Below, piece after piece: positions 37,600 through 47,994 of a stretch of 64,000 nucleotides of DNA. Position numbers and translations under genes: made by a program. The stretch spans positions 1,054,001 through 1,118,000 of the forward strand of contig BPJS01000001.1 of the NCBI GenBank assembly GCA_026004735.1. The letters are read 5' to 3'. Source of the stretch: Isosphaeraceae bacterium. Its GTDB lineage: Bacteria; Planctomycetota; Planctomycetia; Isosphaerales; Isosphaeraceae. The notes under the pieces were generated by a model, which did no database searches, was not told where the DNA came from, and saw only the letters and a program-made list of their open reading frames with translations. The stretch's first letter is position 1, and every line of letters starts with the position of its first letter.

Positions 37600-40500
37600 T
37601 CACCAAAACGACCCGATGAAGAACGTGAAGATCCGCTCGCGATCCTCGGCCGTCTTCACGACCGGGAAGGCAATATCAAACGCCAGCGGCAACGGTCCAA
37701 ACAACTGCTGCGGCAGATAGACCCGCAAGCCCGTTCCCACCGCAACCCGGAAATCGTGGATCGCGTAATCGCTCTCGACCGTCCCAAAGTCCGTGAAGAT
37801 GACCTGCTGAAGCTTGTCGTTGGCCGTCCACGGGAATTGCCACTCGAGCGACCCGACCGTTGTAAACAGGCCGCCGAGGTTCGAGTTGTACAAGAACGGT
37901 CCCACGCCGCGATATGCGAACCCCCGCATGCTCCGGAAGTCGCCCGCGAAGAACCGCTCATAAACCGGCGTATCCCGGCCCGTCGCTCCGACAAAGCCCC
38001 GTAGCGTCAACACCCGCTTGCCTGATCCGTCCGGCCGGCTTCCGGTCGTGAAGTGGACCCGACCCTCGGCCGTCACCTTCGGAAATGTGAAGTCCCCCCA
38101 GCCCTGCTCAAACGCAAACTCCAGGTAGTAGCCCCGATTCGGTGCAAACGGGTCATTCCGATTGTCAAACCGCAGGGACGGCCGGATCGTCGCGAGCGTC
38201 GTATGACCCGACGCCGCCAAATACTCCGCCGGCGCCGGGTATTTGAAGCCATAGAAGTCCACGTCCTCGATGCGAAACGCCACGTCCGCATACGTCTGGG
38301 TCCCAAACTGCCGACCCAGCGAAAACCGGCCGCCCATCCGATCTTCATTCCAATCTGGATAAAACCGCGAGAACAAGTAGCCCGACGTCCCAAACCCAAT
38401 CGGCAGGTTGAACACATACGGGTCTCGGAAACTGACCACCATCCGGTTGATCGCCGTGCCCGGCGACAGCTCCAGCCGGAACTCCTGACCGCGGCCCCGA
38501 AACGCCCGCCCCTCGCCGAAATCCCTCAAATTGCGCGGAAGATTGAACAAGTCGAAATTCGTCTCATGAAAAATAAAATTGCCGCTGAACCCGCCAAATG
38601 AGCTGGCCCCAATCCCGAACATCAGACGCCCGGTCGCCACTTCGTCCACCTGGGTGATGATGTCGGCAAACGACCGCTCCGGGAACGGCTCCTGCCGGTC
38701 CGGCCCCACATTGGTCATGTTTCCGCCCGGCGTGCTCGGAAAGCCGCCGGGTGCGACGTCCTGGCCGAACGGCGGCGTCCGGGTTCCTTCACCGCGACGC
38801 GGACCGTTTCCTTCGATCGGCGTCGGCAGCACCTCCAGCGGCGGCGCCTCGAGCGGCTCGTCCACCGGCGGATCAAACCAGCGCGGACCATCCATCTGCG
38901 CTACCCGCGCCGGACCGGAGTCCCCGGCCAGCGGCTCGCCCACCTCCCGCGACCGTGTCGGCCTCCCCGACCGCACCTCCCCATCGTTGCCCGCCGCGCC
39001 GCGATCGACGCCGCCCGCCGCGCCTCCCAAGGTCACCTCGTCGTCAAAACCCGGACTCTGCAGCCGAACCTGCGACGTCTCATCCGGGCCTTGCAACCGT
39101 GCCCGGATCACCTCGTCCAGGTTCGGCGCAATCGTCGATCCGTAGGGCTGGTCCGGCGGCCGCCGATTCACCACCTTCACCGCGATCGGCTTGCCCATGT
39201 CCGGCGTCGTCGCAAAATACCGGAGATTGCCCAGCCGTTGGCGAAACTTCTCAATCCGCTCCTGGTCGATCGGTTCCCCCGGAACCAGCCCCGCCATGTT
39301 GGCCTCGCGACGCACCACCTCATCCCGCGTCCGCGAATTCCCCTGAACAATCAACCGCCCCAGCCGATACGGCGCCCCTTCCTCGATCCGATACACCAGA
39401 TCGACAACCCCCGGCGCACGCTCCGGGTCCGCATACCGCCGCTCAACCTGAATCTGCGCATCAATAAAACCGACGCTCCCATACCGCCCCTGGAGCGTCT
39501 TCAAATCCGCCTCCCGCAGATCGTCTCGAAACGGCTGGCCCGAGTGGAGCACCAACCCCTCGCGCAACTGCTCATCCGTCAAATACTTGTTCCCCTCAAA
39601 CTCAATCTGCCGGACCTTGTACTGCGTCCCCTCCCAGACCACAAACTCCACGTCCATGTCCCCCATGTTCGGGTCCGGACGCACGATCGGGCGGATGTTG
39701 ACCTCGAAAAACCCCTGGCTGTGGTAATACTCTCGCAGCCGCCGGGCATCCTCCTCGATGTCTTCCTTGTGATACGTCCCGCCAACAACCCCCAGAATCG
39801 CCGCCTTACTCGATAGCTTGGTCCGCAACACCGCCGCGCTCACATACCGATTGCCCGTAAACCGGATCGAACGCAGCCGGCTCTTCGGCCCCTCGAAAAT
39901 CTCGAAGACGATATCCCGGTCCTCGGCCGCGCCGCCCCGAATCAGCCGGACCTCGGCCCACGCATACCCCTTGTCCTGATACATCCGCCGGATTTGCTCG
40001 GCCGCCAAACCTGCCTTCACCGGCTCGGCTCGCGACCCTGGCTTCAAATCCGTCGCCTCCTCCACTTCCTTCTTCTTCAGCTTCGTCATCCCCCGGTATT
40101 CCACCGAGCGCACCATCGGCAGCTCGACCACCCGAAACGTCACCACCAGCCCATCACGCTCCGGGTCCCGGCGGACAAACGGCCGCACGTCCGCAAACCA
40201 GCGCGCCTGAACCAGCCGGGCCACGTCGTCCTCGAGAACCCGCTCATCAAACTCACGCCCGGCCCGCGTCCGCAGCTTCGCCAGCACCTGATCGGTCGGA
40301 ATCGTCTCGTGACCCTCCACCACCACCTCGACGACCCGCCCACTCAACGATCCCACCGTCTGCGCAGATCCGCGCACCCCAACCCCAATCCCCAAGACCA
40401 CACCCAGCCATACCCCATAGCCCACGCCAAACCCCAATCGCCCAACCACCCGCGGCGGCCGGCACACTCTAGGCGACAGACAACCTCGACCCGCAACCAT
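37600..40500 (-). CDS. bamA: BamA-like outer-membrane assembly protein (Omp85)
   Basis: A 966-residue Omp85 protein. After a signal peptide (about residues 1-46) come five POTRA-type repeats to about residue 455, each with the beta-alpha-alpha-beta pattern, for example IRFTGNRYVSAAVLRTKLSSK and IEFEGNKYLTDEQLREGLVLHSGQPF. A Pro/Gly/Asp-rich linker of about 140 residues (470-610) precedes the barrel, which starts near GRLMFGIGASSFGGFSGN and ends with FTFFIGSFW, a C-terminal aromatic as expected for a beta-signal. The barrel contains FFAGDFRSMRGFAYRGVGP, the conserved loop-6 RGF. BamA from E. coli is about 810 residues, so this protein is longer, mostly because of the linker. It inserts outer-membrane proteins; the linker is unusual. 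Confidence 0.92.
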   Translation of the reverse strand: MVAGRGCLSPRVCRPPRVVGRLGFGVGYGVWLGVVLGIGVGVRGSAQTVGSLSGRVVEVVVEGHETIPTDQVLAKLRTRAGREFDERVLEDDVARLVQARWFADVRPFVRRDPERDGLVVTFRVVELPMVRSVEYRGMTKLKKKEVEEATDLKPGSRAEPVKAGLAAEQIRRMYQDKGYAWAEVRLIRGGAAEDRDIVFEIFEGPKSRLRSIRFTGNRYVSAAVLRTKLSSKAAILGVVGGTYHKEDIEEDARRLREYYHSQGFFEVNIRPIVRPDPNMGDMDVEFVVWEGTQYKVRQIEFEGNKYLTDEQLREGLVLHSGQPFRDDLREADLKTLQGRYGSVGFIDAQIQVERRYADPERAPGVVDLVYRIEEGAPYRLGRLIVQGNSRTRDEVVRREANMAGLVPGEPIDQERIEKFRQRLGNLRYFATTPDMGKPIAVKVVNRRPPDQPYGSTIAPNLDEVIRARLQGPDETSQVRLQSPGFDDEVTLGGAAGGVDRGAAGNDGEVRSGRPTRSREVGEPLAGDSGPARVAQMDGPRWFDPPVDEPLEAPPLEVLPTPIEGNGPRRGEGTRTPPFGQDVAPGGFPSTPGGNMTNVGPDRQEPFPERSFADIITQVDEVATGRLMFGIGASSFGGFSGNFIFHETNFDLFNLPRNLRDFGEGRAFRGRGQEFRLELSPGTAINRMVVSFRDPYVFNLPIGFGTSGYLFSRFYPDWNEDRMGGRFSLGRQFGTQTYADVAFRIEDVDFYGFKYPAPAEYLAASGHTTLATIRPSLRFDNRNDPFAPNRGYYLEFAFEQGWGDFTFPKVTAEGRVHFTTGSRPDGSGKRVLTLRGFVGATGRDTPVYERFFAGDFRSMRGFAYRGVGPFLYNSNLGGLFTTVGSLEWQFPWTANDKLQQVIFTDFGTVESDYAIHDFRVAVGTGLRVYLPQQLFGPLPLAFDIAFPVVKTAEDRERIFTFFIGSFW

Positions 40501-40928
40501 GGCACCTGACTTCCAGGGGAACCGCCCAAGCCTCCCGCCCTCCCAATCAGGCAGGCCGACCTCCGGCGCCTCTCGGCCAGCGTTCCAACGGTGCCCATCG
40601 CTCTCGGAGCCTTGCCACCCTCAAGACGTCTCCCTGGAGAAACCCCTGATCGTCTCAACCCGAAACGACCGCGGCCCCCTCGTCCTGAAGGCGTGCCCGT
40701 TCGAGACCATCCTTCCTGCCTCGACCGGACCGCTCCCATGTTGTCCGCTCCGGGCAGGCCTTCTACCCCAAGACCCCTGTTCCGGCAAGTCCGACCCAAA
40801 ATCCGGCCACCCCAAAAGCCTCACTCCCCCACACCAACGCGATGGGCCGTGACCGGAGTTCTCTTGAGAACTCCGGCCACGGCCCCATCCGCTCCCTGTC
40901 CGCTCGGCCGCTTCGATGACCCCGGAAA
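40501..40928. other. 428-base intergenic region downstream of the DUF1559 gene
   Basis: No gene is seen between the end of the DUF1559 gene and the bamA start, both minus-strand. The bamA promoter should lie in its lower part; no clear box was found. It holds the long hairpin listed at 40845-40884. Confidence 0.4.
40845..40884 (-). terminator. long hairpin, probable terminator of the pilus operon
   Basis: A 17-bp stem with one mismatch (arms 40845-40861 and 40868-40884) and a 6-base loop lies 45 bases past the stop of the DUF1559 gene. There is no strong T-run on the minus strand, so it could end transcription only weakly or stabilise the 3' end. Confidence 0.6.
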
Positions 40929-42236
40929 TCAGCTACCCGGGATCGCGTCGGTCGCCAGCGGCATCTGCCGGTACGCCGATGGCAAGGTCTGCCCATCGGG
41001 TGTCAAGAGCTTGGCCCAGACCGACCCCTCAATCGTGTCGCTGATCCGCCGGGCTGACCCATCGGCCATCCCCACGATGATCAGCCCCGGATGCTGGCTG
41101 TTGGCAAACGGGCTGCCACCTGGATCCGAAACGTACCGGGCTCCGTAGTTGATCTCCTCGTTCGAGCCCTTCTGATTGGCCAGCAACCAGCCCGGGCCAT
41201 CCGCGCGGCCGGCCACCGGGGTCAGCGGGCCAAACCCGTTCCCGTCCAGCTTCGAGAAGCAGTCGCCATCAATCCCGCAGATGTTGTCCGACCCCATCAC
41301 CCCCACGAAATTCGGATGCGGGGTCGCCCAGTTGGTCGGCAACGTCGCTTGGACCGGGCTGCTCTGGGTCCACCCATACGGCGAACCTTCCGAAGCCCCG
41401 CCGGTCGAGTTCTCCGCGATCATCACCGTGTACGAGCTGCCATCGCGCACTGTCGCCGGCGTGTTGAAGATATCCCACGGGCTACGCCCGGCGGCCGTCC
41501 CCAGGAAGCCCAGACCCAGCTTCTTGAACGTCCCGTAACCGCCCGGCGATCCCGGAACGTTGTTCGGCCCAAAGGTCACCGCCTGCGGCGTCCCTCCACT
41601 GGCGTTGCCCAGCCAACCAGCCCCAATCGTCCCGTTGCCCGGCCAGCGGCAAAAGCCCATGTTATAGGCATACGACAGGTTGCCACGGCCCTGCTGGTCG
41701 TTGTCGTTGGGGCAGACCAGCGTCACAATCGGCGTGTTCCCGATCGTCAGATTCGTCGGCCGGGTCGGATCCCAGCCATTCGAGCCGCGCGCTCCGCCGA
41801 TCGTCGACGGGTCGTCATAATAAACCCGATTCCGATTGAAATCGTTGTACAGCGACTGCGCGTCCAGGTTCGGCAAGATGTCGACCACCCAGCTATACAG
41901 CGGCCCAAGGTCGGTCCCCGAAGGATTCGAGCCGTCTTCGGCGACCACCACGCTCACCGTCGTCGCGTTTATTTGATTGATCGGAGACAGGGACGCATCC
42001 TGATTGCCGGGAATCTCCCCCCAGGTCCCTAGGTTGGGAAACCGATTCTTCCCATTGGCGAAATTCAACATCGCCAGCGAGATTTGCTTCACATTGTTCA
42101 GGCACTGAGCCTGCCGGCCAGCCTCTCGCGCACTGGAGATCGCCGGCAACAACAACCCAATTAGCACGCCGATGATCGCAATGACCACCAGCAGCTCAAT
42201 GAGCGTAAACCCGCTCGGGCGGACACGCAAACGCAT
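40929..42236 (-). CDS. DUF1559 prepilin-like protein (H-X9-DG)
   Basis: A 435-residue planctomycete pilin-like protein. The prepilin cleavage and methylation site is clear ([33 protein letters not shown], Glu5 present). The DUF1559 domain follows, with [15 protein letters not shown], and near the C terminus [14 protein letters not shown] gives the H-X9-DG motif. The start at 42236 follows AGGAG nine bases upstream. These proteins are present in dozens of copies in planctomycetes; their role is unproven. It is the last gene of the pseudopilin operon, 158 bases after the GspK-like gene, and may be transcribed with it. Confidence 0.9.
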   Translation of the reverse strand: MRLRVRPSGFTLIELLVVIAIIGVLIGLLLPAISSAREAGRQAQCLNNVKQISLAMLNFANGKNRFPNLGTWGEIPGNQDASLSPINQINATTVSVVVAEDGSNPSGTDLGPLYSWVVDILPNLDAQSLYNDFNRNRVYYDDPSTIGGARGSNGWDPTRPTNLTIGNTPIVTLVCPNDNDQQGRGNLSYAYNMGFCRWPGNGTIGAGWLGNASGGTPQAVTFGPNNVPGSPGGYGTFKKLGLGFLGTAAGRSPWDIFNTPATVRDGSSYTVMIAENSTGGASEGSPYGWTQSSPVQATLPTNWATPHPNFVGVMGSDNICGIDGDCFSKLDGNGFGPLTPVAGRADGPGWLLANQKGSNEEINYGARYVSDPGGSPFANSQHPGLIIVGMADGSARRISDTIEGSVWAKLLTPDGQTLPSAYRQMPLATDAIPGS

Positions 42237-42394
42237 GGGGCATGACTCCTGATAAAGGCGGACCGCAACGACCGGACAGGGAGAATTAATGAATTCTATC
42301 GCTCGCTGACTTGATAATTCCAATCTTTTACGCGGCAGCCGGACGCCTTGTGACAACTCGGCCGCACCCCCGCTTGAGGGGATTCGGCGACAGA

Positions 42395-45300
42395 TCATTG
42401 GATCGTGCGCCGATAGACAATCAGATTGCGGAAATCCTCCGGATTGCGCGGGTCGAACCGGGTCGCCCGGGTCCGATCGACCACGAAAAACGCCCGATAC
42501 CGCACCTGCTGACCCGTATCCCGGCCAATCTCCTTGCCCAGTTCGTCAACCGCAAGCCTCGGGTCGATCATCACCTTCGAGGGATTGCCTTCCCGCACCA
42601 CCTCGAAAAAGCCGACCGTCACCCAGACCGCGAACTGATGCGTTCGCACCGTCGCGTTGTTCATCACCTTCTGGATCATCTCGCCCTGCCAGAGCGGATG
42701 CCGCCGGCGGTCCGCCCCTTCGGCCGACCCCAGCGTCCAGTCCGGCGGCGCTGTCGCCGACCCAAACAGGTTGGCCGTCGGATTGGCCAGTTGCGTGTGA
42801 TTCGGCGTCAAGGGCGGCTGACCGGGGAAGTTCCCCAGCTCGCTGGCCGGGTCGATCAGCGTCAACGGCTGGGCCTCGTCGTACCGATCGGCCACCTGGA
42901 ACAACCGCCGCGGCGGAATCGAGGTCCGATCCGGCATCACCCCCAGATTGGGATCAAACGCCTCCAACCGCGCCGGCCGGAATACCGTGTCGTAAACGTC
43001 CAGCCCCGCCACCGGACTGACGGCCGTCGCCGACCGGAACGGCTTCGGCGCCAGCGGATGCAGCGGCGACAGCCCGATCAGCCCCGACCCTCCGTGCCTC
43101 AGCTTCACAAAGTCCGCAAACGCCGACTTCATATATGTCCCCGGCGGAGTCCCCGCCGGAGCATGAAAGCCTCGTCCGAGCGTATATTGATTCAGATCCG
43201 ACATCGGATGACTGAACGTCGGTTGACCGTTCGGATCAATCGCCGTCACCACCCGCGGCACCGACGCCCCGGATGCCAACGGATTCAAATTGAGCCGGGG
43301 ATCATCGACCAGCGCGAAAAACGCCTCCTCATCGATAATCAAATTGAGATTCAACGCCCCCGGTCGCACATCCTTGCGCAGCCAGTCCAGATTGTCTCCC
43401 TCCGCCACCGGACCAATCGCCCCCGCGACCGGGCTTGGCACCTCAAAGAACTCGAAAAACTGGAACCACCCCGCCCGATCGTGCGACGGCACCGGCGGCG
43501 GACCAGGCTCCAGCGGCACCGCCGTGTAGTAAAACCGCTGCGGCAAGTACGGGAACGGATGCGGGTCCACCAGATACGGTGGCCAATCCAAGACGCCCCC
43601 CGTGGCCACCGCCGCCGCCATCCCGCTCTCAAAGACCTCCGGCGGCGTCGCATGCGGATATGGACCCGGGAACCCATCGCCGGCGTCGGCCGGATCCGGC
43701 AGCCCAGCCCGCTCCGCAAACTTCTTCGTGAACAGACCCGGCGGACAATCCGGCACGAGCAGCAACTCAGTCACACTCGCAAAGTCACGATCCAAAAAGG
43801 GGAAGTGATCCCAGTTCTCCCGCGGCGATGAACCACCGCTCTCCAGCCGGTTGTCGTAACCCAGCGTGTGATGGATCGGTGCCGTCACTGGCGTCAGGAC
43901 CGGATTGCCCATCACGTTGATCGGATAACGCCCGCGGATGTCCGGCGGATCGTTATCGCCGGCGTTGCTCCCCCGATCCGCCGCCGTCTGCTCCGACCAC
44001 CCATACGGATACGGTGGTGAATACCGATGCGAATCCGGCACCGCGTGCCCGCCCCGCAGCGGCTGATGTCGCCCCACCGAATAAATCGCCCGCGTCGACG
44101 CCGCTGGCGGATTCGTCCCCGGCGGATACGCCGGCACCGTCACCTCATCGTTCGGGTTGCTCGCATCCACCCGGATCCCCGCGTCCCGATACGGGAACCG
44201 GAACGAGTCGACCACCACCAGCGGCTCGTTGGCCAGATTCGCCGCGTGCGGGTTCGCCGGCCGCACCAGATGCAGCCAGTAATACCGCGCCTCCCCGGAG
44301 CCGACTGGCAACGTCGGCAACTGAGCCACTAGATCGTCCGACAACTCCGCATCCGGATTCGGCGGATTTTGCTCAGCGTTGGCGATCGGCTGCCGATTCG
44401 CCATCAAATAATGATTGTCGTTGCCCGGGCCATTCTGGTTCGGCAAAGCGTCCACATCGTCGTCACCCGAGTCGAGCGCCTCGACCGGTCGCGGCAGCGG
44501 GTTGAACGTCGGTGGATCGCCCTTCGAACCAGCCAGCGGAATCACCTCCTTGAGCGTGTCCGGATCCAGTTGCCCGGTCGCCGTGTTCGGCCGCTCGCCT
44601 CGCAACTGGGGCAGCCCCGGATTGGCCGTCGGGTCATCCGGCGTGATCAACAGCCCCCAACCCCGCAAGTAGAGGTCGCTGGCCCGCCCTCCCTGGCCCT
44701 CGATCCCATCCCCGTCCTCGGTCAAGATGTTGGCAAATTCCACAAACAACCGCTTAACGGTCCTCTGTTCGTTCCCATCCTTGGCCTGGAATTGATAGGC
44801 CAGCACTTCGTTGATCGTCACCGGCAGATATTCCATCCCCCACTGCACGACCGGCCCGGTTCCCTGACCTGTGTTCGGCACCGTCGGATCATTGATCCAG
44901 GCCACCCCCGCCGGCTCATTCGGCACACTGTCTCCATCGTCGTAGCCGAAGCCCTCCGCCGGCCGCAGCTTCAGATCCGGGTTGACCCACCGCGTCATCA
45001 CATCGTCCGGATCCCGGAAATCAATGATGTTGACCGCAAACTGACCCAGCCGCGCAAAGTCCTCCGGCCGTGGTTCCCCCGGTGCTCCCGTCCCTGGCGG
45101 CACAAACCCCGGGTACAACACCTGCTTCATCAGCGCATAGGCTTCGCTGATCCACTTCAGCCGCGTCGGCTCGCTCGAGTCATACGACAGCGGCAGCGGA
45201 TAATTCAGATTGATCTTCCGATTCCCATGCCCCAGCGCCGGCGCATTGCCCGGCGTGAAGTAGTTCTGCATCCACGCAAACCGATTCAGCTCCCAGCTAT

Positions 45301-47908
45301 CCACCGCATACAGCCGCCGCCGCGTCAGCGCATCGATCCCAAGCCGCGCGCCGGTTGCCAGATCCGTCACTGGATCATCGTCGACGAACGCCCGGAACGG
45401 TTCGCCGGTCTGCGTCACGACCTGCGCCAAGTGCTCCAGCCGGCTCGTCAGCGAGGTCCCGTCTACATCCTGCAGCCGGTACAACCACTCCAGATCCTCC
45501 GGCCCGAAAATCTCGTCGTACGGCTCGCGTCGATAGAGATTGAGCTGAATATCCTCGTTCAGACCCAGGCTGCCGTTCGGATACATCCCCTGCACAATCT
45601 GCGTCGGGATCGTAAAGGGCGGCGGCGGCGCGGCCGCCGGCGGCGACTGCACAATCGGATTCGCCGAGTTGATCTGCCCGTCAAACGTCGGCAGCGTCCG
45701 ATTGTCTCCCACATTGAACGGTGCTCGCGCCATAAACTCCCGAGCAGGAACCTCGCCCGGCTGCCCGGGCCGTCCCGCCGGGTTGCGGTGCGACTCATAC
45801 CCGTGCAATACATTCAGTCCCGGCACCTCGTTCGGCAGCAACGCCGGGTCGTAGATCCGCTCGCCCTCCAGACTCCCATTCATGTCCCGATCCGGCGGCA
45901 ACGCCCCCGACGCCACCCCCGCCGGCCGGTAGTACTGGAAGTACGAGACCCGACCCATCCGATCCGCTCCCCGGCCGAAATCCCCTTGCGGCTGCGGCAT
46001 CGTATCCCACGGCACAATCAACCCCGAACCCGTCAGGTCGATCGGCGTCAAAAAGTGCCGCATCCGCTCCACGGGCAGCATCTGCCGCCCCGCCAGGTCG
46101 AGCAGATCCCCCGCTTCGGGCACCGCGGGGAAAAAGTCAAACGCATTGAAATTGGAATCCATCAGGTCAGTCGCCAGCGGATTCAAATTGTACGACCGCC
46201 CCGCTCCCGGAAACCGTCCCACGTAACCGCTCTGCGCCGCCAGCGCAAAGACCTCAACCTCCCCATATCGACCCGGCACCCACCCCAAGGTCGGATCGTT
46301 CACCCCCGTCAACAACTGCAACAGCAACTGCTGCCCATCCCGATTCCGATTCAGCTCATACAGATTCGGCCCGTCCTGACCGAGCGGCGTCGTCAGCCCG
46401 TAGGCCGGGTTGACCTCGAACGGTGAATACCCCAGGTGCGACGCATGCCGCACGAGCGGCCAGCCCGCATACGCATCGCTCAGAAACAGGTCAACCTGGC
46501 CGTTCCCATTCAGCCGAACGTCGATCACCCCGTTGCCATCCTTGTCCAGATTGGCCATCGCCCGCCGCTGCAAGTTCCCCGCCGAATTCAGCGGAATCCG
46601 CCCGTTCAGACCGATCACCATGAAACTGAACAGCGGCTTGAACAGCCTGCCTTCCTTGCTGCGCTGCACCGGATAGCCCAGATCAATCCAGACCGAGTCG
46701 GTCACCCCATCGCCGTCGTTGTCCACGTCGTAGGTGATCTTCCCCGTCGCCCGGTCCGGCACCAGATCCGGGAATGTCTCCCCGCTTTGCGGATGGTCCG
46801 CCCGCCGCGGCCGCAAAAACTTCGCCCGTCGTAAGTTCGCCTGTACTGGGTCCGGAGGATTCTCCCAGTCGTTGACTCCCGTATTGTCCGGGTCGTAGAC
46901 GATCTGGTTCGGCCGGTGGAACGACGGGATCATCACCTCGCCATCGGCCGACTGCCACGCCAAAAACATGTTCTCATGATCGACCGCGTCGTAGTCCTCG
47001 TCCATCGACGGCGACGACAACGCCGGATTCAATGGCGCCTGCGGGTCAAACGCATCTGGATCGTAAAACCCCCCAGGAATCACCGGATTGTTGTAGAGAA
47101 AGTTCACCCGATCCGGCGCAATCGCATTCGGCATCCCCACCATCGACATCCCGGTCCCATTAAACGCCCCCAAATACCGGCCATCCAGCTCGAACACGTT
47201 GGCCCACGTCGTAAACCCCGGCGGCAGCCCGCTCACCAGCGGCGAATCCGGCAACACCAGCCCCGGCGTCGTCACATCCGCCGGCGACAACCGAAACACA
47301 TGAAACGCCCCGCTATAGTCGTCGGCCATCACCTCAAAGGTCTGCCCCACCGGCGGCACCAACTGACGCCCATTCCCCGCAGCGTCAAACGCCCACTGCT
47401 GCAGCCGCAATACCCATCCCGTAAAATTCGCCCCATACAACGACGGCACCTGCCCAATCGCCGGATTGTTCCGCGTCGGAATGTTCGTCGAGACCGTATA
47501 CACCCGCGTCGCCGGGTCAAACGCCACCCCCGTAAACGTCAGCGGCGTATTGAGCGGCTCCGGCAGCCGCGGCAGATATCCCCCCCGCCGCCCGATCGGC
47601 TGCCCCGTCACCACATCCAAGACCGGGTCCGGATGACCATACATGTCCCGCAACAGACTGTGCCCACGCAACGCCGACTTCGGATTGTTCGTATCATTGA
47701 TCAATTGATTGAGCGCATAATCAAAGTATGTCTCCGGAGTCGTCGCATCGCGCCCTTCGGCAAAATACCGCGCACCAACCTGCGCCTGCCCACTCAGCGA
47801 TGCAAACGTCACCCCAATCAAGGCCATGATCGACAACATCGCCAGCACGAGGATCAACACCACCCCGCGCCGTCGGTTCACCGCCTTGTTCGTCGCCTGA
47901 ACCATCAT
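42395..47908 (-). CDS. giant GspK-like minor pseudopilin (1837 residues)
   Basis: The N terminus reads [29 protein letters not shown]. This is a prepilin-type helix with Leu instead of Glu at position 5 after the cleavage site, the mark of GspK/XcpX. The rest, about 1780 residues, is a secreted domain rich in Pro, Asn, Asp and Gly with no recognisable enzyme motif; LYDPD-like Asp/Asn turns and WIDLGYPVQ are seen. A typical GspK has about 320-330 residues, so this protein is more than five times as large. Its place after G-H-I-J homologues fits a K. It would cap the pseudopilus tip. Two ATG codons in tandem (47908, 47905) are possible starts. Length and domain make-up should be confirmed against homologues. 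Confidence 0.8.
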   Translation of the reverse strand: MMVQATNKAVNRRRGVVLILVLAMLSIMALIGVTFASLSGQAQVGARYFAEGRDATTPETYFDYALNQLINDTNNPKSALRGHSLLRDMYGHPDPVLDVVTGQPIGRRGGYLPRLPEPLNTPLTFTGVAFDPATRVYTVSTNIPTRNNPAIGQVPSLYGANFTGWVLRLQQWAFDAAGNGRQLVPPVGQTFEVMADDYSGAFHVFRLSPADVTTPGLVLPDSPLVSGLPPGFTTWANVFELDGRYLGAFNGTGMSMVGMPNAIAPDRVNFLYNNPVIPGGFYDPDAFDPQAPLNPALSSPSMDEDYDAVDHENMFLAWQSADGEVMIPSFHRPNQIVYDPDNTGVNDWENPPDPVQANLRRAKFLRPRRADHPQSGETFPDLVPDRATGKITYDVDNDGDGVTDSVWIDLGYPVQRSKEGRLFKPLFSFMVIGLNGRIPLNSAGNLQRRAMANLDKDGNGVIDVRLNGNGQVDLFLSDAYAGWPLVRHASHLGYSPFEVNPAYGLTTPLGQDGPNLYELNRNRDGQQLLLQLLTGVNDPTLGWVPGRYGEVEVFALAAQSGYVGRFPGAGRSYNLNPLATDLMDSNFNAFDFFPAVPEAGDLLDLAGRQMLPVERMRHFLTPIDLTGSGLIVPWDTMPQPQGDFGRGADRMGRVSYFQYYRPAGVASGALPPDRDMNGSLEGERIYDPALLPNEVPGLNVLHGYESHRNPAGRPGQPGEVPAREFMARAPFNVGDNRTLPTFDGQINSANPIVQSPPAAAPPPPFTIPTQIVQGMYPNGSLGLNEDIQLNLYRREPYDEIFGPEDLEWLYRLQDVDGTSLTSRLEHLAQVVTQTGEPFRAFVDDDPVTDLATGARLGIDALTRRRLYAVDSWELNRFAWMQNYFTPGNAPALGHGNRKINLNYPLPLSYDSSEPTRLKWISEAYALMKQVLYPGFVPPGTGAPGEPRPEDFARLGQFAVNIIDFRDPDDVMTRWVNPDLKLRPAEGFGYDDGDSVPNEPAGVAWINDPTVPNTGQGTGPVVQWGMEYLPVTINEVLAYQFQAKDGNEQRTVKRLFVEFANILTEDGDGIEGQGGRASDLYLRGWGLLITPDDPTANPGLPQLRGERPNTATGQLDPDTLKEVIPLAGSKGDPPTFNPLPRPVEALDSGDDDVDALPNQNGPGNDNHYLMANRQPIANAEQNPPNPDAELSDDLVAQLPTLPVGSGEARYYWLHLVRPANPHAANLANEPLVVVDSFRFPYRDAGIRVDASNPNDEVTVPAYPPGTNPPAASTRAIYSVGRHQPLRGGHAVPDSHRYSPPYPYGWSEQTAADRGSNAGDNDPPDIRGRYPINVMGNPVLTPVTAPIHHTLGYDNRLESGGSSPRENWDHFPFLDRDFASVTELLLVPDCPPGLFTKKFAERAGLPDPADAGDGFPGPYPHATPPEVFESGMAAAVATGGVLDWPPYLVDPHPFPYLPQRFYYTAVPLEPGPPPVPSHDRAGWFQFFEFFEVPSPVAGAIGPVAEGDNLDWLRKDVRPGALNLNLIIDEEAFFALVDDPRLNLNPLASGASVPRVVTAIDPNGQPTFSHPMSDLNQYTLGRGFHAPAGTPPGTYMKSAFADFVKLRHGGSGLIGLSPLHPLAPKPFRSATAVSPVAGLDVYDTVFRPARLEAFDPNLGVMPDRTSIPPRRLFQVADRYDEAQPLTLIDPASELGNFPGQPPLTPNHTQLANPTANLFGSATAPPDWTLGSAEGADRRRHPLWQGEMIQKVMNNATVRTHQFAVWVTVGFFEVVREGNPSKVMIDPRLAVDELGKEIGRDTGQQVRYRAFFVVDRTRATRFDPRNPEDFRNLIVYRRTIQ

Positions 47909-47994
47909 CCACCGCCTTCCCGGGTCCCGTCCGACCCGTTTCCTTCACCCCGGTCTTCGCGCCCCTCGTCGAATCGACCGCCGCAACCGGCCCC

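Noticed and set aside
42311..43831. Long Arg/His/Pro-rich plus-strand frames opposite the pseudopilin genes (also 44369-46426, 46916-48073, 50093-51550, 51676-53124, 53121-54479 and 54989-56209)
   Set aside because: All are antisense to prepilin genes with clear signals and have the biased composition of reversed GC-rich codons.
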